A DNA stretch of 43,751 bases from an uncultured Clostridia bacterium (lineage in GTDB: Bacteria; Bacillota; Clostridia; Christensenellales; UBA1242), in NCBI GenBank assembly GCA_944349905.1, contig CALVNR010000009.1, positions 1-43,751 on the forward strand. Direction: 5' to 3'. The notes under the pieces were generated by a model. That model saw nothing but the letters and a program-made list of their open reading frames with translations. It did not search any database and had not been told where the DNA came from. How positions within the stretch are numbered: the first letter of the stretch is position 1; the number at the start of each line of letters is the position of its first letter. The position numbers were made by a program, and so were the translations under genes. Of this stretch, positions 6,880 to 16,231 are shown one piece after another.

Positions 6880-8904
6880 ATGAAAAAATTTAGGCTTTCT
6901 TTAATATTAGCAATGCTATGTGCAGTTTTAGCTTATGGAATCGGTGTAGCGTTAAATTATTTTACAAATTCTGAATCACCAGATTTAATGCAAGCTTTTA
7001 TGAGCCCTGTTAGTTTTGGGCTGGCTGCTGGCGGTTTTGTGTTGGGATTTATCGTTGGTCTTGTAACAAAACCTCAAAAAGACAAATATAACAATGAAGG
7101 TAAAACCTCAACTGGTCAAAAGTTTGAAATAGCTCATGACTCTAAATTCATGTCAGTAGATGACTTAAAAAACGATAAAGGATTAATTTTTACTTCATGG
7201 AACAAACTTCCTTCAATAAAAGAAACAGGATTTGTTTTTTATAATAAAGAAGAAGGTGGTTCTTACAACATATGTATGAAAAAAGAAAACCATGCTCTTG
7301 TATTAGGTACAACTGGTACTGGTAAAACGCAAATCCTTGCCAACCCTACTATTAGAATTCTTGCTCATAGTGGACAAAAGCCAAGTATGGTTATTACCGA
7401 CCCTAAAAATGAATTGTATACAGACAACGCAGAAATTCTCAAAAAAGAAGGTTATAGAATAATGGTTCTTGACCTAGAAAGTCCATTTTCTTCTTCAAAA
7501 TGGAATCCTATGGAAACAGCGTTTGATTTATACGAAAAGGCTGGTAATTTGGCATCAACAGTAAAAAAATTCACAGATGTGACTCCGGAAGATGCAGGAT
7601 ATTTGAAATTTTCAAAAGAAGATATTGGCGGGGTTGAATATCAAAACACTTGGTATGGATTTGAAGGAAAAGCATTTCCTAATAATGAAATACTTAAAAA
7701 AGAATTAGACGCAAGAAGAATGCAACTTGAAGACCAGGCAAAAAGTGAACTTAGAAACATTGCCATTGCAATCGCACCCGTTGATGAAGGTTCAAAAGAC
7801 CCTTCATGGTCAAGAGGTTGCCAAGATTTTATTTTAGGTATAATGGAAGCAATGCTAGAAGACTCACGTGATCCAAGACTTGGTATGACAAGAGAAAAAT
7901 TTAATTTCTTTAATATGACAAAAATTGCCAATATAAGAGATGCAACAATGTCAGATAGAGAAAGTGCTTTAAAAACATTAACTGCTTACTCAGAAGGTAG
8001 AGATCCAATTTATTCAAATGTTCACGCTCTTATGAACACAATTTGTGGGACAAGTTCTGTTACTCAAAGATCTTTCTTGGGACAACTTGGTACAACACTT
8101 GGCACGCTTACAGATGATGGTATTCTTTATATGACAAGCGCAACTGACTTGAAATTTAATGAAATACCTATGCAACCTACTGCATTTTTCCTTAGAATAC
8201 CTGACCACAAAGTTGAAAGACACTCTTTGGCAGTTTTGTGTATTAGCCAACTTTACAAAAATCTTGTAGATTTAGCCAACACTTTCGATGATCCAAAAAC
8301 AGGCAAACCAGGAACTTTGCCAAGGCCAGTATATTTCATTTTAGATGAATTTGGTAATATGCCAAAAATACAAAATTTTGGAACTATGGTTACAGTTTCT
8401 CGTTCAAGAAAAATTTTCTTTGAAATTGTCTTACAGTCTTACAAACAACTTGATATAAAATATGGCGCTGATGAAGCAGTAAATATTAGGGGTAACTTCC
8501 AAACTGAAATCTTCTTAGGTTCTGAAGACCCTTCAACTATCCAAGCGTTTTCCGAAGCGTGTGGAGAAACAACTGTTTTCCACGAAGAAGAAAGCACTTC
8601 AAAATCTGATAAAGGTGATAGTGGGACAACAACAAATAAAAGTCTTCAAAGATCAAGAAGACCTCTTATTGACAAAGCTGAGCTTAGAACTCTTCCACAA
8701 TTTACAGTTGTTGCAAAAGTTTTTGGTAAAAACATAATTAAAGATTCGATGACACCTTTCTTCGCAACAAAATGTATGTTGAAAGAACCTGCTAGAAAAC
8801 CTATAGCTCTGTCTAAACGTCTTGATTTTGAAAAAATCTACTATGATGTAGAAAAGAGAAATAGAATTGTTTTAAAACCAAAGAATCCTTTTGATAGATT
8901 TTAA
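6880..8904 (+). CDS. virD4: VirD4/TraG-type type IV coupling protein
   Basis: A 674-residue membrane ATPase that delivers relaxase-DNA or protein substrates to a type IV secretion channel. The N-terminus has two membrane segments (about 6-27 and 45-63). The cytoplasmic part carries Walker A GTTGTGKT (143-150) and Walker B FILDEFGN (about 486-493), with the family signature ITDPKNELY shortly after Walker A. Length and order fit TraG/VirD4. It stands alone between its own promoter and a terminator, just outside the mobilizable element. It could act as coupling protein for the MobP relaxase upstream, or belong to a resident secretion system together with the VirB6-like gene at 11951. No hexamer or translocation partner is visible next to it. 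Confidence 0.92.
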   Translation: MKKFRLSLILAMLCAVLAYGIGVALNYFTNSESPDLMQAFMSPVSFGLAAGGFVLGFIVGLVTKPQKDKYNNEGKTSTGQKFEIAHDSKFMSVDDLKNDKGLIFTSWNKLPSIKETGFVFYNKEEGGSYNICMKKENHALVLGTTGTGKTQILANPTIRILAHSGQKPSMVITDPKNELYTDNAEILKKEGYRIMVLDLESPFSSSKWNPMETAFDLYEKAGNLASTVKKFTDVTPEDAGYLKFSKEDIGGVEYQNTWYGFEGKAFPNNEILKKELDARRMQLEDQAKSELRNIAIAIAPVDEGSKDPSWSRGCQDFILGIMEAMLEDSRDPRLGMTREKFNFFNMTKIANIRDATMSDRESALKTLTAYSEGRDPIYSNVHALMNTICGTSSVTQRSFLGQLGTTLGTLTDDGILYMTSATDLKFNEIPMQPTAFFLRIPDHKVERHSLAVLCISQLYKNLVDLANTFDDPKTGKPGTLPRPVYFILDEFGNMPKIQNFGTMVTVSRSRKIFFEIVLQSYKQLDIKYGADEAVNIRGNFQTEIFLGSEDPSTIQAFSEACGETTVFHEEESTSKSDKGDSGTTTNKSLQRSRRPLIDKAELRTLPQFTVVAKVFGKNIIKDSMTPFFATKCMLKEPARKPIALSKRLDFEKIYYDVEKRNRIVLKPKNPFDRF

Positions 8905-8910
8905 TTAAAA

Positions 8911-8936
8911 AGCTCCAATAAATTGGAGTTTTTTTT
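8911..8936 (+). terminator. Terminator after virD4
   Basis: CTCCAA (8913-8918) pairs with TTGGAG (8923-8928) and is followed by a T-run. Confidence 0.85.
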
Positions 8937-8980
8937 AGCACTTTCTTTAACTTTAGAATATATAAAGGAAAGAGGGTTGT

Positions 8981-9415
8981 ATGATTTATGAAGATGATAA
9001 AATATTGTCACTTGAAGAATATGAAGATTTAGCAAAAAAGTATTACCAATCTTTGAAAGACCGCGATGTTAAGTTTGTTGATTTGAGGGAAAATGAAGAA
9101 TTAATAAAAGAAACAATGTCTTCTTTTTCATTAGTAAATCAATATCTTTTTCGTTTAGGTGGCTTTCTTAATACTTCAAAGCTATATTTTTTGACTAACA
9201 AACAAATCAAAATATTTAAAACATTATATGATGTAACTCCAGATATAGTAAATTTAAATTTCAAAGATAAAACAAAAACTTTTTTACAATATATTGGCTT
9301 AGAAAGTCAATTAATTCTAAATTTAATTGACCTTGCAAAAAAAGATAAAAACCAAGAAATACTAAACAGAATAATAAACGACAGATTAGTTTTACTAAAA
9401 AATATATTTATTTAA
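8981..9415 (+). CDS. Small helical protein of unknown function
   Basis: I do not recognise this 144-residue protein. It has no signal peptide and no membrane segment, starts with an acidic stretch (YEDDKILSLEEYEDLAKKYY) and looks all-helical, with lysine-rich amphipathic segments. GGAAAGAGGG serves as ribosome site. It follows the virD4 terminator and is convergent with the gene at 9437, sharing a bidirectional terminator. Its nearness to virD4 might mean a secretion link, but nothing in the sequence shows it. Confidence 0.6.
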   Translation: MIYEDDKILSLEEYEDLAKKYYQSLKDRDVKFVDLRENEELIKETMSSFSLVNQYLFRLGGFLNTSKLYFLTNKQIKIFKTLYDVTPDIVNLNFKDKTKTFLQYIGLESQLILNLIDLAKKDKNQEILNRIINDRLVLLKNIFI

Positions 9416-9438
9416 AAAAAGAGCTAAAAGCTCTTTTT
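9415..9438. terminator. Bidirectional terminator
   Basis: AAAAAGAGCT and AAGCTCTTTTT around a 2-base loop, with A and T tails on both sides, lies between two convergent genes. It overlaps the end of the minus-strand gene. Confidence 0.85.
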
Positions 9439-9985
9439 AATTTAATTTTTTTAATATTTCAGGTAATGCATCATGCAAATCCTTTTTAAATTCAATTAAA
9501 TATTCGTTTTTAAAAGGATTAAACTCATTTGGACTATTTACTAAAAGTTCTGAATATAATTTATATTTTCTTACCATAACCTTTGCAATTTGTTTTCCTA
9601 TAAAATAAATTACGTTATCTTCTGTTAAATCGTTTTTGTATACAATATCATCAAAATTTTCGTCTTCGTATATATCTTCATATGTGTTATTGAAAATAAA
9701 TTGTAACTTTTCAATGGCAAAATTGTTCCCTTTTGAGCATGCCAACAATTCCCAATAGTAATATTTTTTGTAATCTTCTTTTATAAAATTTGTAATTCCT
9801 GATTTGTAATAATAAGCTAAGACGTCCATAGCCACAGCATCATTATCATTAGCTTTTTCTGTTAAACCATCAAACACTTCTTTTATATTACCTTCTTCCA
9901 AAGCTTTATTAATATCCTTTCTATAAGCGACAAATCTGTCAAATGCTTCTTGATATTCTATAACTTTTGGCCTTAATTTAAGCAT
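9437..9985 (-). CDS. Sel1/TPR-like helical repeat protein
   Basis: A 182-residue soluble protein. Residues about 35-100 show the alternating pattern of Sel1-like repeats: ANDNDAVAMDVLAYYYKSGI, then a KKYYYWELLACSKGNNFAIE stretch with the typical A/G/Y spacing. Only about two repeats are clear; the rest is helical with an acidic loop near 110. Such proteins are usually interaction scaffolds. AAGGAG lies before the ATG, and an extended -10 box TATGG-TATAAT is at 10005-10015 on the same strand. No specific function can be given. Confidence 0.5.
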   Translation of the reverse strand: MLKLRPKVIEYQEAFDRFVAYRKDINKALEEGNIKEVFDGLTEKANDNDAVAMDVLAYYYKSGITNFIKEDYKKYYYWELLACSKGNNFAIEKLQFIFNNTYEDIYEDENFDDIVYKNDLTEDNVIYFIGKQIAKVMVRKYKLYSELLVNSPNEFNPFKNEYLIEFKKDLHDALPEILKKLN

Positions 9986-10004
9986 AATTTCTCCTTACCT
10001 ATTT

Positions 10005-10015
10005 ATTATACCATA
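10005..10015 (-). promoter_or_regulatory. Extended -10 promoter of the Sel1-like gene
   Basis: The minus-strand sequence TATGGTATAAT is a full extended -10 element, about 20 bases before the start codon at 9985. The -35 region is poor. Confidence 0.55.
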
Positions 10016-10040
10016 TTGTAATAAATTTTAAAAACATTAT

Positions 10041-11273
10041 TTATATTTTTTGCAATATAGAAAAAATTTCAAAATTGCAAGTTCTTGGAAACATATCATA
10101 CAATTCTATATTTGATAATTTGTAATTGTTCAGTCTTTTAACATCTCTTGCAAAAGTTGCATGGTTGCAAGATATATAAATAATTTGTTTTGCTTTTGAA
10201 TTGTTTATCACGTTGCAAACTTTATTATCGCATCCTTTTCTTGGTGGATCCAAAATAATAAAATCTGCATTCTTTACAACTTTTGGCAATTCTAATGCGC
10301 AATCACCTTGTATATTTATTAAATTTGTAATATTGTTTGCTTTTTTTAATTTTTCTGCATCATTGTGTTCGTTTATTCCTAACTCTAAACCATAAACTTT
10401 TTGTGCCCCATTTAAACATAATAATGCACTTAAAAAACCTGCGCCACTATAACAATTTATAATATTGTTTCCTTTTACAGTTTCAATAACTTTGTTATAT
10501 AATTTTTGAGCTACAATATCATTTATTTGTACAAATGAGTTCGGACTAATGCAAAATTTCAAACCGTTGTCATTTGTTTCTATATTTTGAATTCCATAAA
10601 TATGTTCTGTTTTATTGTTTATTGTTTGAAATAACCCAAAATTCGTTTTTAAATTATCTTGCAAAAAATTTACGGAAAGATTTAGTTTCTTATTTGTAAA
10701 TAAATTAATTAATAATTGATTATTTTTACTTCTTATTTCCAAATACTTTAAATATTTATCAATATTTTGAGAAAAGACAAATTTGCTTAAAATTGGAATA
10801 CTTATATTTATTAATTTATTGGCTATTTCACAATTGTCAATTTCTATGACTGAATTTGTTTGCTCCTTTTTAAACCCTAATTTTTGTTTCCCTGGAAACA
10901 ATCTTATTTTGTTTCTATAAAAATACTCTTTTTCACTTGCAACGATATTAAAATTTATGTTATTCCCCAATTTAATTAATTGATTTCTCATAATTTGTTT
11001 TTTTAATTCAAGCTCGTTTTGATAAGAAGTATGCTGAAAATCACATCCACCACAATGCATATAATAAGGACACTTTGGCACTATTCTTTTTTCACTTTTT
11101 TCTAATATAGTTTTTATTTGTCCTATATCATAATCTGCTTTTGAAGATAATTTTTGTATGGCAACCATTTCGCCTGGCAAACAATATTTTACAAAACAAA
11201 TTTTTCCTTCATTATAACAAATTCCTTCTCCACCATATCCAATTTTTTCTATCCTGCTTGTAAATTCATCCAT
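10041..11273 (-). CDS. rlmD: 23S rRNA (uracil-C5)-methyltransferase, RlmD/RumA family
   Basis: A 410-residue RNA m5U methyltransferase of the TrmA/RumA family using S-adenosylmethionine. An N-terminal TRAM domain (about 1-52: IEKIGYGGEGICYNEGKICF) is followed by the iron-sulfur cysteines CPYYMHCGGC, then the Rossmann methyltransferase domain with ILDPPRKGC and the catalytic-cysteine region YISCNHATFARDV. In Firmicutes members of this family modify 23S rRNA U747 and/or U1939; which one cannot be told here. The ATG at 11273 begins one base after the ysxC stop, with a weak AGGTAAG ribosome site, so it depends on coupling to ysxC. A longer in-frame start inside ysxC is less likely. Confidence 0.9.
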   Translation of the reverse strand: MDEFTSRIEKIGYGGEGICYNEGKICFVKYCLPGEMVAIQKLSSKADYDIGQIKTILEKSEKRIVPKCPYYMHCGGCDFQHTSYQNELELKKQIMRNQLIKLGNNINFNIVASEKEYFYRNKIRLFPGKQKLGFKKEQTNSVIEIDNCEIANKLINISIPILSKFVFSQNIDKYLKYLEIRSKNNQLLINLFTNKKLNLSVNFLQDNLKTNFGLFQTINNKTEHIYGIQNIETNDNGLKFCISPNSFVQINDIVAQKLYNKVIETVKGNNIINCYSGAGFLSALLCLNGAQKVYGLELGINEHNDAEKLKKANNITNLINIQGDCALELPKVVKNADFIILDPPRKGCDNKVCNVINNSKAKQIIYISCNHATFARDVKRLNNYKLSNIELYDMFPRTCNFEIFSILQKI

Positions 11274-11274
11274 A

Positions 11275-11868
11275 TTACTTACCTGCCATTTGTAATTGAC
11301 CTTCAATGACGGCTAAAACGCTATCAATACCATAACCATTTTCGCTACTCACAGGAGTGATACTTTCTTTGCGAATTTTTAAAAATTTTGCTATTTCTGA
11401 AACAGAAGCTAGCATCTTGTTTTTTGAAACCTTATCAACTTTTGTAACAATAATTTTAAAAGGTATATTATAGAACAACAAAAAATCAATCATCTTTTTA
11501 TCTTGTTCGCTTGGAATATGCCTTACATCAAGCAAAACAAAAACAGTTAAAAGACTTTCGTTTGGATATAGATATTTTTCAATTACCCTTCCCCAGACCT
11601 GTTTGTTTTTATTGTCAGTTTTTGCAAAGCCATATCCTGGTAAATCTACAAAATAAAAATCGTCATTAATTAAAAAATAATTTACCATTTTGGTAAGACC
11701 TGGTGTAGAAGAAGTTTTGGCAAGTCTTTTTTGATTTACAAGTTTATTAATAAAAGAACTCTTGCCCACATTACTTCTTCCGACAAAAGCAAACTGAAAA
11801 CGTTTATCTTGAATTAAATCTTCTTCTCTTACAACACTTGTTGTATATTTTGCACTAGTAATTTTCAT
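11275..11868 (-). CDS. ysxC: Ribosome-assembly GTPase EngB/YsxC
   Basis: A 197-residue GTPase needed for large-subunit assembly. The G motifs are all present: GRSNVGKSS (about 30-38), the switch region TPGLTKM, DLPGYGFA (about 74-81) and TKVDK (about 141-145). It is full length for the family. No ribosome-binding site precedes the ATG. Instead TAAAAT lies exactly six bases upstream, with TTGAAT 17 bases further, so the mRNA should start at or next to the A of the ATG (leaderless). It heads a two-gene unit with rlmD. The family call is secure; the leaderless start is inferred. Confidence 0.95.
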   Translation of the reverse strand: MKITSAKYTTSVVREEDLIQDKRFQFAFVGRSNVGKSSFINKLVNQKRLAKTSSTPGLTKMVNYFLINDDFYFVDLPGYGFAKTDNKNKQVWGRVIEKYLYPNESLLTVFVLLDVRHIPSEQDKKMIDFLLFYNIPFKIIVTKVDKVSKNKMLASVSEIAKFLKIRKESITPVSSENGYGIDSVLAVIEGQLQMAGK

Positions 11869-11874
11869 ATTTAT

Positions 11875-11903
11875 ATTTTAAAACAATCCTAAGAAAAATT
11901 CAA
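11875..11903 (-). promoter_or_regulatory. Leaderless promoter of ysxC
   Basis: On the minus strand TTGAAT (11898-11903), 17 bases, TAAAAT (11875-11880), six bases, then the ATG. There is no room for a ribosome site within the transcript. Confidence 0.65.
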
Positions 11904-11911
11904 CAAAATAA

Positions 11912-11945
11912 TAAAAATAACCAAAGAAATAATCTTTGGTTATTT
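11912..11945 (-). terminator. Terminator after the VirB6-like gene
   Basis: AACCAAAGA (11919-11927) pairs with TCTTTGGTT (11933-11941), with T-rich sequence on the minus-strand side. Confidence 0.75.
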
Positions 11946-11950
11946 TATTA

Positions 11951-14452
11951 TTAAGGCTTAGACTTTAAGAAAGATACCAAATCTTTAATAGCTTCTGACA
12001 TATTGTCTATCTTCTTATTAGTTTCAACTGCTGTATCATATTGTTTCTTAGGCAATTTATCATCAGTAAATTTCTCTTCTTTCTTTTCTGTTAAATTTGA
12101 ACCTGTAAAGATTGTGTTACCAAATTCTCTAAGTGCAGCAGTAATTGTATCTTTTGCTTTTGCCCAGTTGATTTTTGTTTTAACATCACCACTCATCTTT
12201 TCTCTAATCTTATCTTCACTGAGAGCAGTTCCCTTCTTGCGAGCTTCTTCTTTAATCTCTGCTCTTCTTGCAGCAACATCAACTTTTGTAGCCTCATATT
12301 GAGTTTTCTTTCCTAATGCGTTGCCAGCTGCATCTCTTGACATAAATATACCTGTCATATCTTTAACTGTTGCTGTCATTTTGTCAAGACCTATATTGGA
12401 AAGCATATCCTTGCTAAACAAGTTTTTAATTGAACCTCTAAATCCAGCTGTTGTGTTTTGCATAAGAGCAAGGAAACCTTTACCAGAAGCAGTCCCGTCA
12501 AAATTCAAATAATTTGCATTTGCTTTTGCTTGCATTCTCTTTTCAAGTTCTTCGCCAGTTATATTAATACCCGCTTCTTTTTCTTCTTTTGTTCGAAATT
12601 TATTAATTTTTGATTGAGCCATAGATTGTTGTACAGAAGTATCTTTTTCTTTTTTGTATGTTTCATCTTTTTCATACAGCACTTTTTCAGCTTTTTTATA
12701 TGCAGCTTCACGATTTTCTGCGGTATCCGCTTTACCGGACATAGCATCATCATATGCTTTTTTTGCATCCGCATTTCTCATTACAGATTGAGCAAAGGCG
12801 GTTGTATTATCATATGCGGCTTTTCCTGCTCTATCTTCAACAAAACTTTCTTCTTCTTTATAATAATTTTGTAAAGCATTGTTTCTTCTTCTTAATTGTA
12901 TCCCTGCTCCTATTGATTTCCCAGTTCTTACAGCTAAACTTGCACCAGTTTTTATAGCTTTTGCAGGTACCATTCCTACACCTGTTGCGGCCTTTAACCC
13001 TTTTGTTAAGCTCTTGCCAACATTTCCTTTTGCACCTTCACCAGTTGAGAATACATCTCCACCACCTACAAAACCAGCAACCATGCTGATAAAGTCTTTC
13101 GCCATAACAAGACCAGCAATCAAGAATACCACATTTACTATGGCATCAAGAATGCCAACATTAAAGAATGTTATAGTTTGAACATAAGGCAATATTAAGA
13201 ACAATAAGTTAAGGCCTATTACTGCTCCATAAGTTGACAATATTTGTTTTATAAATTCATTTGACCATGACTTGAATGCTTTAAAATCATCCATTGGTGC
13301 TAGTCCCAGCAAAGGTGGATAAATAAGAAACATTGCCGCTGTTTTTATTAATCTTATCATCAAGCCAAGAATGATTGATATCATCATGCCAAATACAGCA
13401 AATACTCCTGCAAAAGCAACAATGAAATTAAATTGCCATAAATCATAATAAAGCCATATTAACGAAACGTTGTATTTTGAAAATGAATCAAACATTGCTT
13501 GAGCAAAGACGTCAATACGATTCCAAACTATAAGTCCACAATCCACAGCTTCTTCTGATAAACTGTAATAACTTTTTTCAGATTGAAAATGCAAATTGTT
13601 CATAAAAGCATAATCTACTTGATATGCAACATATTCTTGTTTGTCTTCGGCTGAATTATAGCCAGGACTATTAGTATTACCAAATAAATTTCCACCTGTT
13701 CCCATATCTAACAACATTTGTGTCTTATAATTATAATCACCATTTCTAAAACGATTTGAATTATATGCCGCAGCTTTAAACAACATTCCAGATATGGGTG
13801 CATTCGTTGAGGGTGCACCCGCTCCAAACATATCATATGAGCTGTAAATTTTTTGAGTTATTGTGCTATCCTCGCCTTGTCTTTCATCAACCTCTCTAAA
13901 AAAATATGTCGTCGCACCAGGCCCATAAATACCTTCAAGCGCTTCTTCTGTTGCTGGAGTGTTTGTGATATTATCAAGAGTTCTTAAAAGTAGGCTTGAT
14001 AATTGTATACCTATGATTACAGCAAAAGGAACAATCGCAAATGTTACAATTGATTTAAATGCGTTATACAAAATTTTTGATGGATTTGTTTTTGATGTAT
14101 CTTCATTGTAATGAGCTTTAATGATTGCTATCATAGAACTAAGAGCAAGTAAAATCAAAGCGAAAATAGCAAGAGACCAAAATGTTGTATTCAATGCCTG
14201 ATATGCCCCAGCAGAATCACCAAAACCTAAAATTCCATTAACGAATTGAGTAATTGGATCTTGATTGATCACCTCTTCTCCACCTACATAATACACATCA
14301 AGACCACAAATTCTTCTTGCAAGCATCTGCATTGCGTCAACTGCACTTGCAAGACATGTATACAAAAAATATATGACTTTTGGAATTAAGTCAAAAAATG
14401 CTAAAAATTTGTCCCAAGTGCTTATTCCGTTTAATAATGATAGTGTATGCAC
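11951..14452 (-). CDS. VirB6/TrbL-like polytopic type IV secretion protein
   Basis: The 833-residue protein has a membrane half and a soluble half. Membrane segments are visible at about 20-45 and 87-115 and, after a long extracellular-type loop rich in Gly, Asn and Tyr (about 170-320), at 340-375, 400-425 and 430-455. The motif AGFVGGGDVFSTGEG follows the last segment, as in TrbL/VirB6-type proteins of Gram-positive and mycoplasma conjugative elements. The remaining 350 residues are charged and helical and would be cytoplasmic. The start is GTG with AGGGGG five bases upstream. It has its own strong promoter and terminator and sits between ysxC and rsmA, far from any other channel gene. I infer an inner-membrane channel subunit. 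Confidence 0.72.
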   Translation of the reverse strand: MHTLSLLNGISTWDKFLAFFDLIPKVIYFLYTCLASAVDAMQMLARRICGLDVYYVGGEEVINQDPITQFVNGILGFGDSAGAYQALNTTFWSLAIFALILLALSSMIAIIKAHYNEDTSKTNPSKILYNAFKSIVTFAIVPFAVIIGIQLSSLLLRTLDNITNTPATEEALEGIYGPGATTYFFREVDERQGEDSTITQKIYSSYDMFGAGAPSTNAPISGMLFKAAAYNSNRFRNGDYNYKTQMLLDMGTGGNLFGNTNSPGYNSAEDKQEYVAYQVDYAFMNNLHFQSEKSYYSLSEEAVDCGLIVWNRIDVFAQAMFDSFSKYNVSLIWLYYDLWQFNFIVAFAGVFAVFGMMISIILGLMIRLIKTAAMFLIYPPLLGLAPMDDFKAFKSWSNEFIKQILSTYGAVIGLNLLFLILPYVQTITFFNVGILDAIVNVVFLIAGLVMAKDFISMVAGFVGGGDVFSTGEGAKGNVGKSLTKGLKAATGVGMVPAKAIKTGASLAVRTGKSIGAGIQLRRRNNALQNYYKEEESFVEDRAGKAAYDNTTAFAQSVMRNADAKKAYDDAMSGKADTAENREAAYKKAEKVLYEKDETYKKEKDTSVQQSMAQSKINKFRTKEEKEAGINITGEELEKRMQAKANANYLNFDGTASGKGFLALMQNTTAGFRGSIKNLFSKDMLSNIGLDKMTATVKDMTGIFMSRDAAGNALGKKTQYEATKVDVAARRAEIKEEARKKGTALSEDKIREKMSGDVKTKINWAKAKDTITAALREFGNTIFTGSNLTEKKEEKFTDDKLPKKQYDTAVETNKKIDNMSEAIKDLVSFLKSKP

Positions 14453-14482
14453 AAAACCCCCTATCTCTCTTTTATAATTTAC

Positions 14483-14511
14483 ATTATAACAAAAATAATT
14501 ACAAATATCAA
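14483..14511 (-). promoter_or_regulatory. Promoter of the VirB6-like gene
   Basis: On the minus strand TTGATA (14506-14511), 17 bases, TATAAT (14483-14488) preceded by TGT: close to consensus, suggesting strong constitutive expression. Confidence 0.8.
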
Positions 14512-14539
14512 CACAATTTTACAAATAAGAAAAAAATGT

Positions 14540-15316
14540 TTAAATTAATTTAAACATTTCTATTAATTTTTCAACCGAAAAATCTTCTGGCCTTTTTGTT
14601 AAATCAAAATCTTTTAATTTTTCTTCTATTTCTTTTTTGCTTAAATTTTTATATCCTTGCAAATTGTTAAGCAAAGTCTTTCTTCTCATAGAAAAACATT
14701 TTTTTATAAAATTGTAAAAATCATTACCATTAATTTCAGGATATTTTTGACAAATTTTTAAATTAACAACAGCAGAATCAACATTAGGCATTGGATAAAA
14801 CATTTGTTTCCCTACTATTCTACATATTTTTGGTTGTGAATAAAATTGAGTCATAATTGATAAAATGCCATAATCTTTATTGCCTTCTTTTGCAACAATT
14901 CTCTGTGCAACTTCCTTTTGGACCATAATAGTCATAGATACTATTTTTTTTGATTCTTGCAAAAACTTGAATATTAAAGGGGTAGTAATGTAATAAGGTA
15001 AATTTGCCACTAGTTTGTATTTATCACAAAAATTTTCTTCAATATTTTCAATTGGTTCTTTAAGAGCATCTTTAAAAATAAATTTTGTGTTTTTTAAGTT
15101 TAAATTATTTAATGGTTCAATCAAATCATTGTCAATTTCATAAGCAACAACTTTTTTTGCACAAACAGATAATTGTTCTGTTAAAGCACCTGCACCTGCT
15201 CCTATTTCCAAAACTTCATCATTAGAATTTATTTCGCCGTCTTGCACAATCGCTTTAAGTAAATTTGTATCTTTTAAAAAATTTTGACCAAATTTTTTTT
15301 TAAAATTATGTTCCAT
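14540..15316 (-). CDS. rsmA: 16S rRNA dimethyladenosine transferase RsmA (KsgA)
   Basis: A 258-residue enzyme that dimethylates the two adenines of helix 45 in 16S rRNA, a late step of small-subunit assembly. Motifs seen are KKFGQNFLKD at the start, the SAM-binding EIGAGAGALTEQL (about 37-49) and the catalytic NLPYYITTPL (about 100-109). It is full length. The start lies inside the end of tatD (11-base overlap) with GGAGA upstream, so the two genes are co-transcribed, as is common in Firmicutes. Confidence 0.96.
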   Translation of the reverse strand: MEHNFKKKFGQNFLKDTNLLKAIVQDGEINSNDEVLEIGAGAGALTEQLSVCAKKVVAYEIDNDLIEPLNNLNLKNTKFIFKDALKEPIENIEENFCDKYKLVANLPYYITTPLIFKFLQESKKIVSMTIMVQKEVAQRIVAKEGNKDYGILSIMTQFYSQPKICRIVGKQMFYPMPNVDSAVVNLKICQKYPEINGNDFYNFIKKCFSMRRKTLLNNLQGYKNLSKKEIEEKLKDFDLTKRPEDFSVEKLIEMFKLI

Positions 15317-16091
15317 TGTCTTTCTCCAAATTAAACAATTTTATAGCATTGTTGGTTGTTATTTCCCCAACATGTTCAACAGTTAAGTTCTTTAAATTTG
15401 CCAAATTCTCTGCAATAGTTGGAATATAATATGGCGCATTTCTTTCTCCCCTATAAGGCTGAGGCGCAAGGTATGGACAATCTGTTTCCAACAAAACTTT
15501 TTCTAGTGGAACAGCTTTTAATACTTCTTTTAAATTTGAAGCATTTTTAAATGTTGAAACACCACCGACTGAAATATAAAGCCCCAACTTTATAATTTCA
15601 TTTGCCATTTCTTTGCTTCCATTAAAACAGTGCATAGTTCCACCATAAATTAATTTTTCTTTATTCTTTTTTAAAATTTCAACCATAGTACCAATAGCAT
15701 CTCTACAATGGATAACTATTGGCAATTTTAATTTATATGCAAGCTCGATTTGTTTTAAAAATGCATTAATTTGTTGTTCTTTGTTTTCTTCACCTGTTGA
15801 AAATTGAAGTCCTATTTCTCCAATAGCGACAACTTTTTTGTCGTTTGCGAGATTTTCTAACTCTTTTAGTTTTAATTCTGTTAATGTCTCAGCATATTCA
15901 GGATAAATGCCAATAGATGCATAAACATTTTCATGATATCTTGCAAATTCAAATGCTTTTTTTGATGAATCTAAATCAAATCCTGATGTAATTATGTATT
16001 TAACTCCAACTTGATTTGATTTTTTTACAACATCTTCTATATCATTTATATATTTTAAGTCTGTCAAATGTGAGTGGGTATCTACAAACAT
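15306..16091 (-). CDS. tatD: TatD-family metal-dependent hydrolase/DNase
   Basis: A 261-residue TIM-barrel hydrolase. Metal ligands and motifs are in the usual order: DTHSHLTD (residues 4-11), GEIGLQF (about 96), HCRDA (about 132), HCF (about 157) and ETDCPYLAPQ (about 206-215). Family members degrade 3'-5' DNA or D-aminoacyl substrates. The start has AAGGAG. It leads a two-gene operon with rsmA behind a promoter at 16109-16137. Confidence 0.94.
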   Translation of the reverse strand: MFVDTHSHLTDLKYINDIEDVVKKSNQVGVKYIITSGFDLDSSKKAFEFARYHENVYASIGIYPEYAETLTELKLKELENLANDKKVVAIGEIGLQFSTGEENKEQQINAFLKQIELAYKLKLPIVIHCRDAIGTMVEILKKNKEKLIYGGTMHCFNGSKEMANEIIKLGLYISVGGVSTFKNASNLKEVLKAVPLEKVLLETDCPYLAPQPYRGERNAPYYIPTIAENLANLKNLTVEHVGEITTNNAIKLFNLEKDNGT

Positions 16092-16108
16092 TATTGTCTC
16101 CTTATTTA

Positions 16109-16137
16109 AATATAACTTTTAAGTATAAAAAAGTCAA
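16109..16137 (-). promoter_or_regulatory. Promoter of tatD-rsmA
   Basis: On the minus strand TTGACT (16132-16137), 17 bases, TATATT (16109-16114), followed by a short leader with AAGGAG. Confidence 0.7.
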
Positions 16138-16231
16138 TCTTTAAAACATACAAACTTTTTAAACACTCAAATTTTTGCCTGTTTTTTATTGTTCTAAATA
16201 TTATTTTTGTTTCTATTGAATATAAAATAAC

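Noticed and set aside
12559..12957. Several lysine- or phenylalanine-rich frames inside the VirB6-like gene
   Set aside because: They are shadows of the charged helical C-terminus in other frames.
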